The notes beneath the pieces are model-generated. The model was not told where the DNA came from. It saw nothing but the letters and a program-made list of their open reading frames with translations, and did not search any database. 64,000 bases of DNA from an uncultured Pseudokineococcus sp. GTDB lineage: Bacteria > Actinomycetota > Actinomycetes > Actinomycetales > Quadrisphaeraceae. The stretch is taken from assembly GCF_947495735.1 (NCBI RefSeq), contig NZ_CANMAA010000001.1:558001-622000 (forward strand), written 5' to 3'. The translations under genes and the position numbers were made by a program. Below are positions 50,901 through 60,100 of the stretch, in pieces; position 1 is the stretch's first letter; each line of letters starts with the position of its first letter.

Positions 50901-51213
50901 CAACGACCACTGGGACGACATGCGGCGCCTCGGCTTCGTCTCGAACCGCCTCTTCGACGCCGCCGCAGCGGGCGCGCGCGTCGTCAGCGACCACGTCGAG
51001 GGCGTCGAGGAGCTGTTCGGCGGCCTGGTGCGCACCTACCGCGAGCCCGCCGAGCTCGTGTCGCTCGTCCGGCAGGGGGCCTCCGCCTTCCCCGGCGAGG
51101 ACGAGCGCGTGCGCGTCGCCCGCGGGGTCGCGCGGGACCACTCCTTCCTGGCGCGGGCCGAGGTCCTCCTCGACGCCGCGGTCAGGGCGCACCGCCGACG
51201 CGCCCAGCCCTAG
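47986..51213 (+). CDS. large multidomain glycosyltransferase: N-terminal WY/HPLF repeats, GT2 domain(s), C-terminal CgeB-like GT1/GT4 domain
   Basis: [106 protein letters not shown]...[40 protein letters not shown]. Confidence 0.9.
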   Translation: [1075 protein letters not shown]

Positions 51214-51366
51214 CCCCCCCAGAGGCTCAGCTCCCCTGAGTCCTAGCCCTAGCACCGCCGGCCTCCCCGCCCGCCGGCAGCTTCGCGTGGGCTCGGCGCC
51301 TGCGCCGTCCCGGTCTCTCGCGGGAGGCGCCGTCCAGGCCGCCCCCTGATCTGCCGAACCAGCGCC

Positions 51367-53427
51367 ATGCCCAGCGCGAAGCTCACCGGCCACCGTCCCC
51401 CCGTCCGCAGCGAGCGACCGGCCCGGGGCCGCGGCCCGGGGCCCCGCCGGGGAGCGGGGCGCTGGGGCGGCGTCCTGCTGGCGGTGCTGCTGGCCGTCCC
51501 CCTGGCGACGGCTGCCGGGAGCGGGACGGCCGAGGCCGCCTCGGGGTGCCCGGCCCCGGGCGGGACCCCGGCCGCCGACGCCGCCGGCTCGCCGGGCGCA
51601 GACCTGGTCGTCCACGGCCACGGGTACGGCCACGGCATGGGCATGAGCCAGTACGGGGCCCGCGGGGCGGCTCTGCTCGGGTGCTCCGCCGGCACCATCC
51701 TCCGGACGTACTACCCGGGCCTCGAGCCGCGCAGCAAGGCCCTCGCGGGTCGCGTGCAGGTCCAGATGCTCACCGGTGGCAGCCGCGCGGAGGTCCGGGC
51801 CGAGTCGGGAGCGGTCACCTGGAGGTCCGGCAGCTCCGCGGTGGTGCAGCCGGCGGGCTCGACGTGGACGGTGGCCCGCCAGGGGAGCGGCCTCCTCGTC
51901 CGCGCGGGGACGGGCGCCTCGGCGCCGGCGGTGCCGGCTCTGGCCGCGGCGGCGGGGGCGGCACTGGTGGCTGACCACCGCGGCGTGGTCACCCGCACGA
52001 GCACCTGGGCCGCGAGCGGCGCCGCGGGACTCGTCCGGCGCAGCAGCGGGGACACCACCCGCTTCACCGGCAGCTCCTCCGGCCTGGCCGTGGCGGAGCT
52101 GATGGTGGACGACGCCCGCGGCGCCGCCGTCCAGAAGTACCTGCGGGGCCTCGGGGAGATGCCCGTCTCCTGGCCCGTCGCGGCGCAGGCGGCGCAGGTG
52201 GTCGCCGCCCGCAGCTACCTGGTGGGCACGTGGCGCCCGGCGGAGGGGGCGTACGTCGTCCAGCCCACGACCACCGACCAGGTGTGGCTCGGGGCCGACC
52301 AGGAGGAGACCGACGCCCGCCACGGCGGGAACCTGGCCCGAGCCGTCGCGGAGACCTCGACGGGGACGTCGGGCACCGTCATGACCACGGCCTCCGGCGC
52401 CGTCGCGCGCGACCTCCTCTACGCCTCCTCCCACGGCGGGTGGTCGGAGGGCAACGCCTACGTCTGGGGCTCGTCCCCGGTGCCCCACCTGCGGCCCGTC
52501 GACGACAGCAGGTGGGACGCGGCCTCGAGCAACCCCTACCGGAGCTGGACCGTCGAGCTCAGCTGGGACCAGGTCGCCCGCGCCTTCGGCTTCACGGCCG
52601 TCGACGCGGTCGCGGTGGCGCCGCGCGGGAGCGCCGACCGGGCGCAGGGGGTCGTCGTCACCGGCGTGCGGGGCGGGGTGCGCACGCGCGCCGCCTTCAC
52701 CGGGCAGCAGGCCAGGGACCGGCTCGCGACCGTCGCGCCGGCGGTCCGCTCGAGCGGGTTCACCGTGAGCACCACGTCCCTCGAGCAGGGCGTCGCGCTC
52801 GCGGGCGACTGGGACGGCGACGGGCTCGACGAGGTCGGGTGGTGGCGCGACGGCGTGTTCACCCTGCGCGGGCGCGACGGCGACCTGCGGCGCGTCCGCT
52901 TCGGGCCGAGCGCCGGGGTGCCGGTGGTCGGGGACTGGGACGGCGACGGGCGGGACAGCATCGGCGTCGTCGCGTCCGGTCGCTGGTACCTGGGCGACGC
53001 CGGGTCGACGGGCGCGCTGCTGCGGACCTTCACCTACGGCAGCCCCGGGGACCGGCCGGTGGTCGGCCGGTGGGCCGGTGGGCCGGCGGACGGCATCGGC
53101 GTGGTCCAGGGCAGCCGCTGGCTGCTGCGGTCCGCGGCGTCGCCCGGGAGCCCGACCGCGAGCGCGGTCTTCGGGCGGGCCACGGACGTCCCCGCACCGG
53201 GTGACTGGGACGGCGACGGCACCGACGAGCCGGGGGTGCGCCGCGGGCGCACGGCGCACCTGTCGGGCGCCGGCTCCGTGGTGCTCGGGAGGGACTCGGA
53301 CAGCCCCGTCTCGGGCGCCTGGGTCGCACCCGGTCGCGACCTGCCGGGCGTGGGCCGGCAGGGCGTCGTGCACGTCGCCACGGCCGGTGGCGGGCGTGCG
53401 GTGCAGGCCTGGGGGCTGTCCCGGTGA
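51367..53427 (+). CDS. SpoIID/LytB-domain protein with C-terminal GDWDGDG repeat module
   Basis: VVHGHGYGHGMGMSQYGARGAA, GLGEMPVSWPVAAQAAQVVAARSYLV; VALAGDWDGDGLDEVGWWRDGVFTLR, VVGDWDGDGRDSIGVVASGRWYL. Confidence 0.92.
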   Translation: MPSAKLTGHRPPVRSERPARGRGPGPRRGAGRWGGVLLAVLLAVPLATAAGSGTAEAASGCPAPGGTPAADAAGSPGADLVVHGHGYGHGMGMSQYGARGAALLGCSAGTILRTYYPGLEPRSKALAGRVQVQMLTGGSRAEVRAESGAVTWRSGSSAVVQPAGSTWTVARQGSGLLVRAGTGASAPAVPALAAAAGAALVADHRGVVTRTSTWAASGAAGLVRRSSGDTTRFTGSSSGLAVAELMVDDARGAAVQKYLRGLGEMPVSWPVAAQAAQVVAARSYLVGTWRPAEGAYVVQPTTTDQVWLGADQEETDARHGGNLARAVAETSTGTSGTVMTTASGAVARDLLYASSHGGWSEGNAYVWGSSPVPHLRPVDDSRWDAASSNPYRSWTVELSWDQVARAFGFTAVDAVAVAPRGSADRAQGVVVTGVRGGVRTRAAFTGQQARDRLATVAPAVRSSGFTVSTTSLEQGVALAGDWDGDGLDEVGWWRDGVFTLRGRDGDLRRVRFGPSAGVPVVGDWDGDGRDSIGVVASGRWYLGDAGSTGALLRTFTYGSPGDRPVVGRWAGGPADGIGVVQGSRWLLRSAASPGSPTASAVFGRATDVPAPGDWDGDGTDEPGVRRGRTAHLSGAGSVVLGRDSDSPVSGAWVAPGRDLPGVGRQGVVHVATAGGGRAVQAWGLSR

Positions 53428-53507
53428 CGCGCCTCAAGGGGCTCTCGGGGCGTGACGACATGTCGGAGGACGGACGAGCCCCCCTCCACGTGACAGGAGC
53501 ACCACCC

Positions 53508-55538
53508 ATGCATCCCACCTTCTCCCGCCGGCTGGTCGCGACCGCCGGGTGCGCCGCGGTCGCCCTGCCGATGGTCGTCCTGGCCGGCCCCGCGGTCGCC
53601 GCGGCACCGACCGCCGCGCCCACCACCGTGGAGACCGCCGCGGGCCGGGTCGCCGTCGAGACGGCTCCTGTGGAGACCACCGAGAGCACGGTCGACGTCG
53701 CCGGCGTGGACCGCGACGCGCTCGCCGAGCTGCGGGCCGCCGAGGGAGCCGCAGCGGCGCCCGAGCTGCTGACCGCCCCCACCCCCGTCGACGAGTTCAA
53801 CCTCGTCGGCGTCACCTGGGACCCGGCGACCTCCGGCGACGTCCAGGTCGAGGTGCGCGTGCGCGAGGCCGGCGGCTGGAGCGCGTGGGAGACCCTCGCG
53901 GTCGAGGACGGCGGCCCGACCCCGGGCACGGAGGAGTACGAGCGGTCCGCGAAGATCGCGGGCACCGAGCCCCTGCTCACCGACGGCGCCGACGCCGTGC
54001 AGGTCCGCATCGACTCGCCCACCGGGCGGGCTCCCGAGGACGTCCGCGTGGCGCTCGTCGACGGCGGCACCGGGGCGGCGGCCTCCGCGCGCGCCGGCTC
54101 CCTCTCCGCCGCGTCCGCCGGTACGGTCACGGCGGCCTCCGCCCGGCCCGCGGTCATCACGCGCGCGCAGTGGGGCGCCGACGAGTCCTACGCGCGGACG
54201 GCCTCGCAGAACAGCCGGGTCACGGCGATGACCGTGCACCACACCGCGTCGTCGAACTCCTACAGCACCGCCGCGGGGGCCATGGCCCAGCTGCGGTCGA
54301 TCTACGCCTACCACACGAAGACCCAGGGCTGGTCCGACATCGGCTACCACTTCGTCGTCGACAAGTTCGGCAACGTCTACGAGGGCCGTCGCGGCAGCAT
54401 CACGTCCATGCCGGTGGGCGCGCACGCGTCCGGCTTCAACACCAGCACGATGGGCGTCTCCGCCCTCGGCAACTACGAGACCGAGCGCCCGAGCTCGGCC
54501 ATGGTCAAGAGCATCGCCTCCGTCGTCGCCTGGAAGCTCGGCGAGCGCGGGCTCGACCCCGAGGGCACGACGACGCTGACGTCGGCCGGGGGGACGGCGA
54601 AGTACGCCAGCGGGCGCAGCGTGACGCTGCCGCGGGTCTTCCGCCATCTCGACGTCGGGTACACCTCCTGCCCCGGCATCTACCTCAGCTCGCAGATGGC
54701 CACGATCCGGTCGACCGCTGCCGGCCTGATCGAGGCGTCGTCGACCCCGACGCCGACCCCGACTCCCACGCCGACGCCGACGCCGACCCCGACTCCCACG
54801 CCGACCCCGACGCCGACGCCGACCCCGACCCCCAAGCCGACGCCGACGCCGACGCCGGTCGTGGCGGTGCCGACGACCGGTGTGCCGCTGGTGGGGGACT
54901 GGGACGGCAGTGGTGGGGACAAGGTGGGGTGGTACCGCGACGGGGTGGTCTCGCTGCGGATGGGTCCGACGACCGCGGTGACGTACCGCTTCGGCAAGGC
55001 GGGGGACCTGCCGGTGGTGGGGGACTTCGACGGTGACGGCAAGGACTCGGTGGGGATCTACCGGGCGGGTCAGTGGCACCTGCGGAACAGCCACTCCAGC
55101 GGTGGTGCGGACCACTACTTCGTGTTCGGCAACGCGAGCCAGGTCCCGGTGGTCGGTCGCTGGGGCGGCGGGCAGCTGGGTGTGGGCGTGGTGTCCGGGC
55201 GCCGGTGGCTGCTGCGGGGCTCCCTGAGCGGTGGGGGCTACGAGAAGGAGGTCAACTTCGGGGCTCCGGGGGACGTGCCCATGGCGGGGGACTGGGACGG
55301 TGACGGCAAGGACAGCCCGGGTGTGCGCCGCGAGCGGATGCGGTACCTGCTGAACGGGCAGGACCCGAGCGGTCCGGTGACGGCCGTCTCGTTCGGGAGC
55401 CCGTCGGACCGGGGCATCAGCGGGGACTTCAACCGTGACGGCTCCGACACGGTGGGGATCGAGCGCACCGGTCTGTTCGCCTGGCGCGACGACCTGCGCG
55501 GCGGCGGCGCCACCGCCTCCATCCGGTACGCCGGATGA
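53508..55538 (+). CDS. N-acetylmuramoyl-L-alanine amidase (PGRP/amidase_2) with PT-rich linker and GDWDGDG module
   Basis: VITRAQWGADESYARTASQNSRVTAMTVHHTASSNSY...GWSDIGYHFVVDKFGNVYEGRRGS; (TP)n linker; LVGDWDGSGGDKVGWYRDGVVSLR. Confidence 0.94.
   Translation: MHPTFSRRLVATAGCAAVALPMVVLAGPAVAAAPTAAPTTVETAAGRVAVETAPVETTESTVDVAGVDRDALAELRAAEGAAAAPELLTAPTPVDEFNLVGVTWDPATSGDVQVEVRVREAGGWSAWETLAVEDGGPTPGTEEYERSAKIAGTEPLLTDGADAVQVRIDSPTGRAPEDVRVALVDGGTGAAASARAGSLSAASAGTVTAASARPAVITRAQWGADESYARTASQNSRVTAMTVHHTASSNSYSTAAGAMAQLRSIYAYHTKTQGWSDIGYHFVVDKFGNVYEGRRGSITSMPVGAHASGFNTSTMGVSALGNYETERPSSAMVKSIASVVAWKLGERGLDPEGTTTLTSAGGTAKYASGRSVTLPRVFRHLDVGYTSCPGIYLSSQMATIRSTAAGLIEASSTPTPTPTPTPTPTPTPTPTPTPTPTPTPTPKPTPTPTPVVAVPTTGVPLVGDWDGSGGDKVGWYRDGVVSLRMGPTTAVTYRFGKAGDLPVVGDFDGDGKDSVGIYRAGQWHLRNSHSSGGADHYFVFGNASQVPVVGRWGGGQLGVGVVSGRRWLLRGSLSGGGYEKEVNFGAPGDVPMAGDWDGDGKDSPGVRRERMRYLLNGQDPSGPVTAVSFGSPSDRGISGDFNRDGSDTVGIERTGLFAWRDDLRGGGATASIRYAG
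54744..54860 (+). repeat. (TP)n-encoding hexanucleotide-type microsatellite (ccgacg/ccgacc/ccacg)
   Basis: ccgacgccgaccccgactcccacgccgacg... encoding STPTPTPTP...KPTPTPTP. Confidence 0.9.
54836..55534 (+). repeat. 699-bp direct repeat, copy 1 (identical to 56296-56994 at offset 1460)
   Basis: Line-by-line comparison of the two segments found no difference. Confidence 0.97.
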
Positions 55539-57004
55539 CCGCGCGGGGACGTCGCGGCCGCCGGCATCGCGTCGCCGCGGCGATGGCGACCCTCGTCGCC
55601 GCGTCGGTCGTCGCCCCCGCGGCGGCGTCCGCCGAGCCGCCGTCCGCGCCCCTGCCCGCGGTGGAGGTCGGGCAGCTCGAGGCGTCCACCACGGCGGCGG
55701 CCGCGGCTGCGGTCGTCCCCGCCCCGGTCTCGACGTACACCGCGGCGCCGGAGGAGCTGGGCCGCTACGTGCCGCAGGTCTCCTGCGACCCCGTGGAGCG
55801 CCCGGGGGCGCAGGCGTTCCGCGCGCTGCTCGACCGCACCTACGGGGCCAACGCGGGCGGCATCACGCGAGCCTGCTCCTCGTCCAGGACGGAGCACTCC
55901 GAGGGGCGCGCCTACGACTGGATGCGGGATGCGGGCGAGCCCGCCGAGGCGGCGCAGGTCGAGGCCTTCCTGGGGTGGCTGATCGGCCCGGACGCCGAGG
56001 GGGTCCCCGCCGGGAACGCGCGCCGGCTCGGGGTCATGTACGTGATCTGGGACCGCAAGATCTGGGGCAGCTACAACCAGACGTGGAAGGCGTACACGGG
56101 AGCCAGCCCCCACCGCGACCACGTGCACGTCTCGTTCACCTGGGACGGCGCCATGGGGCGCACCTCCTTCTGGAGGGGCAGGACGGCGACCGGGCAGGAC
56201 TACGGGCCCTGCCAGGTCTACGTGGGGGAGGCGGCGCCGGCCTACTCGGGGCGCAACACCTCGCCGTGCCCGCCGGCCGTCCCGCGCACCCCGACGCCGA
56301 CGCCGACGCCGACGCCGGTCGTGGCGGTGCCGACGACCGGTGTGCCGCTGGTGGGGGACTGGGACGGCAGTGGTGGGGACAAGGTGGGGTGGTACCGCGA
56401 CGGGGTGGTCTCGCTGCGGATGGGTCCGACGACCGCGGTGACGTACCGCTTCGGCAAGGCGGGGGACCTGCCGGTGGTGGGGGACTTCGACGGTGACGGC
56501 AAGGACTCGGTGGGGATCTACCGGGCGGGTCAGTGGCACCTGCGGAACAGCCACTCCAGCGGTGGTGCGGACCACTACTTCGTGTTCGGCAACGCGAGCC
56601 AGGTCCCGGTGGTCGGTCGCTGGGGCGGCGGGCAGCTGGGTGTGGGCGTGGTGTCCGGGCGCCGGTGGCTGCTGCGGGGCTCCCTGAGCGGTGGGGGCTA
56701 CGAGAAGGAGGTCAACTTCGGGGCTCCGGGGGACGTGCCCATGGCGGGGGACTGGGACGGTGACGGCAAGGACAGCCCGGGTGTGCGCCGCGAGCGGATG
56801 CGGTACCTGCTGAACGGGCAGGACCCGAGCGGTCCGGTGACGGCCGTCTCGTTCGGGAGCCCGTCGGACCGGGGCATCAGCGGGGACTTCAACCGTGACG
56901 GCTCCGACACGGTGGGGATCGAGCGCACCGGTCTGTTCGCCTGGCGCGACGACCTGCGCGGCGGCGGCGCCACCGCCTCCATCCGGTACGCCGGCCCGAG
57001 CTGA
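55535..57004 (+). CDS. secreted M15-like/extensin-like peptidase-type domain fused to the same PT linker + GDWDGDG module
   Basis: RTEHSEGRAYDWMRDAG...VMYVIWDRKIWGSYNQTWKAYTGASPHRDHVHVSFTWDGA; C-terminus identical to the preceding protein. Confidence 0.85.
   Translation: MTARGRRGRRHRVAAAMATLVAASVVAPAAASAEPPSAPLPAVEVGQLEASTTAAAAAAVVPAPVSTYTAAPEELGRYVPQVSCDPVERPGAQAFRALLDRTYGANAGGITRACSSSRTEHSEGRAYDWMRDAGEPAEAAQVEAFLGWLIGPDAEGVPAGNARRLGVMYVIWDRKIWGSYNQTWKAYTGASPHRDHVHVSFTWDGAMGRTSFWRGRTATGQDYGPCQVYVGEAAPAYSGRNTSPCPPAVPRTPTPTPTPTPVVAVPTTGVPLVGDWDGSGGDKVGWYRDGVVSLRMGPTTAVTYRFGKAGDLPVVGDFDGDGKDSVGIYRAGQWHLRNSHSSGGADHYFVFGNASQVPVVGRWGGGQLGVGVVSGRRWLLRGSLSGGGYEKEVNFGAPGDVPMAGDWDGDGKDSPGVRRERMRYLLNGQDPSGPVTAVSFGSPSDRGISGDFNRDGSDTVGIERTGLFAWRDDLRGGGATASIRYAGPS
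56296..56994 (+). repeat. 699-bp direct repeat, copy 2
   Basis: See copy 1. Confidence 0.97.
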
Positions 57005-57162
57005 GGCGAGCCCTCCGCAGGCGTGCGGGACGCCGCGCGACGGAGCCCGGGACGACCGCCCGACTATGCTCGAGCGGTGCTGATCCGCCCGGACCACCAG
57101 AGCAGCGGTGCCGCCCTCGCAGGCCTCTGCTCCACCACCTCGGACCCGCACCGGGGCTCGAG

Positions 57163-60100
57163 GTGAGGGGCGTCCGGGGGGTTTGGCAGCTGGCGGCGGC
57201 CGGGCGGCGCGCCACCTCGGGCCGGGGCGCGGCGGTGGTGACGAAGACGCCGGCGACGCCGCCGCCGCCCAGTGCGGCCGAGCGCCTGGTGGCTTCCCCG
57301 TTCTTCGACCACGACTGGTACAACGCCATCACGGGCGGGACGCGCTCCCGCGCCGCCGCGGCCCGGCACTACGTGCGACGCAGCGAGGACCTCCAGCACT
57401 CGCCGCACCCGCTGTTCGACGTCGGGCACGTGCGCGACCGGCTCGCCGAGCTCGCCGAGCTGGCCCGGCTCGCCGAGCTCGAGCGGCTCGCCGAGCTCGA
57501 GCGGCTCGCCGAGCTCGACCAGCCCGCCCCTCCGCTCGTGGCGGCGGCGGGGGAGCCCGAGGAGGCGGAGGAGACCCCGGCGGAGCTCTTCCTGCGGCTC
57601 GTCTCCGACGAGCTGCCGCGCGAGCTCTCCCCGCACCCGCTGCTGGACGCCGAGCTCTACGTCGCCGAGCACCCCGAGGCGCTGTCCCACCGGGCCGGCG
57701 TCTTCGGCCACTACGTCCAGGTGGGCGCCTCCGCCGGGCACCGCCCGAGCTCGTGGTTCTCCCCGGCCGAGCACGGCGACCTCGTGACCTGGCTCGGCGC
57801 GCAGGGCGCTCGGTGGGCGCACCGGCAGTCGCTGCGCCCGCAGCAGGACAGGGCCCCCCGTCCCGCCGTCGAGATCCCGGACCCGCCCCCGCGCACGGCG
57901 GCCCACCCGGCGGTCAGCGTCGTCGTGGTCGCCGACGGGGTCCTGCCCGAGCTGCTGCTCGACTCGCTCCGGTCCCTCGCGGCCCAGGTGGACCGCGACT
58001 TCGAGGTGGTGCTCGTCCACCACGACGACCTCCCCGAGGCGGTGGTGGAGGAGCTGGCGCCGGCGGCGGGGCGGGGCGGTCACCGGGTGGTCCGCTCGAG
58101 CCGGCCCGGCGCCGCCCGGCTCCGCAACCTCGGCCTCGCCGTGGCGACGGCGGACGCGGTGGCCTGGCTCGTCGACGGGGCGGCCTGGGGCCCCGACCAC
58201 CTGCGCACCTGCCGGTCCGTGCTCTCGACCGCGGTCGGGCCCGCCGTCCACGACGTGAGCGAGGTGCACCTGGGCCCGACGCCGAAGGCGGTCGCGGACC
58301 CGCCGACGCGCGCGACGCGGTACACGACCGGTCGCCTGACGCCCGAGGCCCTGGTGCAGGGGGCGACGGCCCCGCTGTCGAGCGTCCTCGTGCGGCGGTC
58401 GGCGGCCGTCGAGGCGGGCGCCTTCGACGAGGAGCTGCCCCTCGCCGCCGCTGCCGACGCCGACTGGCTCCTGCGCGTGGCCCTGGAGACGGGTGTGGAG
58501 CCGGTGCCGGCGGTCGGGACGCACGTCTGGTCCCCCCCGACGCCGCGCGGGCCGTACCGCGGCCGGACCCGGGAGGCCTCCGTGCGCGACCCGGGGGCGC
58601 TGAGCACCTGGGGCGACGTGGTCCTCAACCGCCGGGTGCTCGACTGGGACGAGCAGGTGACCCGCCCGCGGGCACCGGGCAGCGTCAGCGTCGTCATCCC
58701 GACGCACGACGACGTCGTCCTCACCGCGCGAGCCGTCGAGCGGGTCGTCGAGACGACGCGCGGCGGGGGCCGGGACGTCGAGGTGGTGGTCGTGGACAAC
58801 GGCACCCCCCTGTCGGTGGCCGTGCAGCTGGACGCCCTCCCGCTGCGCCACCCCGGCGCCGTGGTGCGCGTGGTGGCGCTGGCCACGAACCACGGCTTCG
58901 CGCTCGGCAACAACTTCGGCCTCGCGGCGGCCACCGGCGAGCACGTCGTCCTGCTCAACAACGACACCGAGGTCCTCGACGGCTGGCTCGACCCCCTGGT
59001 CGAGGCCCTGCGGGACCCGCAGGTGCTCGGGGCCCAGTCCCTCCTGCTCTACCCGACCGGGAGCATCCAGTCCGCGGGCGTCGCCTTCCCGGCCGTGGGC
59101 GGCGTCCCGCACGCCTTCCTGCAGGGCTTCCCCGCAGAGGACGGCGTCCGCGCCCTGCCCGGCGCCACCTTCTCGGCGCTGACGGCCGCCGCGATGGCGG
59201 TCCGGGCCGTCGACGTCGCGCGCGTGCAGGGCCTCGACCCCGTCTTCCGCAACGGGATGGAGGACGTCGACCTCGGACTGCGCCTGCAGCGCGCGTCCGG
59301 CGGCCACTTCGTGGTGCGCCCGGACTCCCGGGTGGTCCACTACGAGTCGCGGGCGACGGGCAGGTACGCCAAGGCCGTGCAGAACCGGCGCGTCTACCTC
59401 GAGCGGTGGCGCGACCAGGCCCCGCGGGACGACGTCGACCTCTGGGCCCGAGCAGGTCTGGAGGTCGCGGGGCACGCCGTGCGCCACCGCATGGGGGCGG
59501 ACGGCCCCGCCTCGCTCCCCGAGCCCCGCCTGTGGCGCAGGCCGAGGGTGGACGAGCCCGCGCCCCGCCTGCGCTGGGCCCTGAAGAACCCGGCGCCCGC
59601 GGGCGAGGAGGCCGAGCGCTGGGGCGACACCCACTTCCTGCGTGCGCTGGGAGCAGCTCTCGAGCGCCACGGGCAGGAGGTCGTCCACGACCACCGGGCC
59701 GAGTTCAACCGGGCCACGGGCGTCCACGACGACGTCGTGCTCGTGGTGCGGGGGCTGGCGCCGGAGTACGTGCCCGTCCCGGGCCAGGTGAACCTCCTCT
59801 GGCTCATCTCGCACCCGGAGATGGTCGGGCGCAGCGAGCTCGAGCAGTACGACGCCGTCTTCGCCGCGAGCGAGACCTGGGCGCAGCGCACGCGGCAGGG
59901 CTGGGGCGTCGACGTCGAGGCGCTCCTGCAGGCGTGCGACCCCAGCCGCTTCCACCCGGACGCCGGGGTGCCCGACACCGGCCACCCCGTGCTCTTCGTG
60001 GGCAACTCGCGGCTGCAGCGCCGGCTCATGGTGGGCCTGGCCGCCGACAGCGGCCTGCCGCTGTCGGTCTACGGGCCCGGGTGGGAGGGGCTCATCCCCG

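Noticed and set aside
49189-53373. 1394-aa minus-strand ORF, and other very long antisense ORFs such as 57064-60486 (-), 18058-20931 (+), 20790-23396 (+)
   Set aside because: Antisense to strongly supported CDSs. High-GC codon bias generates long spurious ORFs with Arg/Pro/Gly/Ala-rich translations and no recognisable domains.
54680-55042. Minus-strand ORF ending in (GVGV)n, repeated at 56242-56502
   Set aside because: Reverse complement of the (TP)n linker and shared module; not an independent gene.
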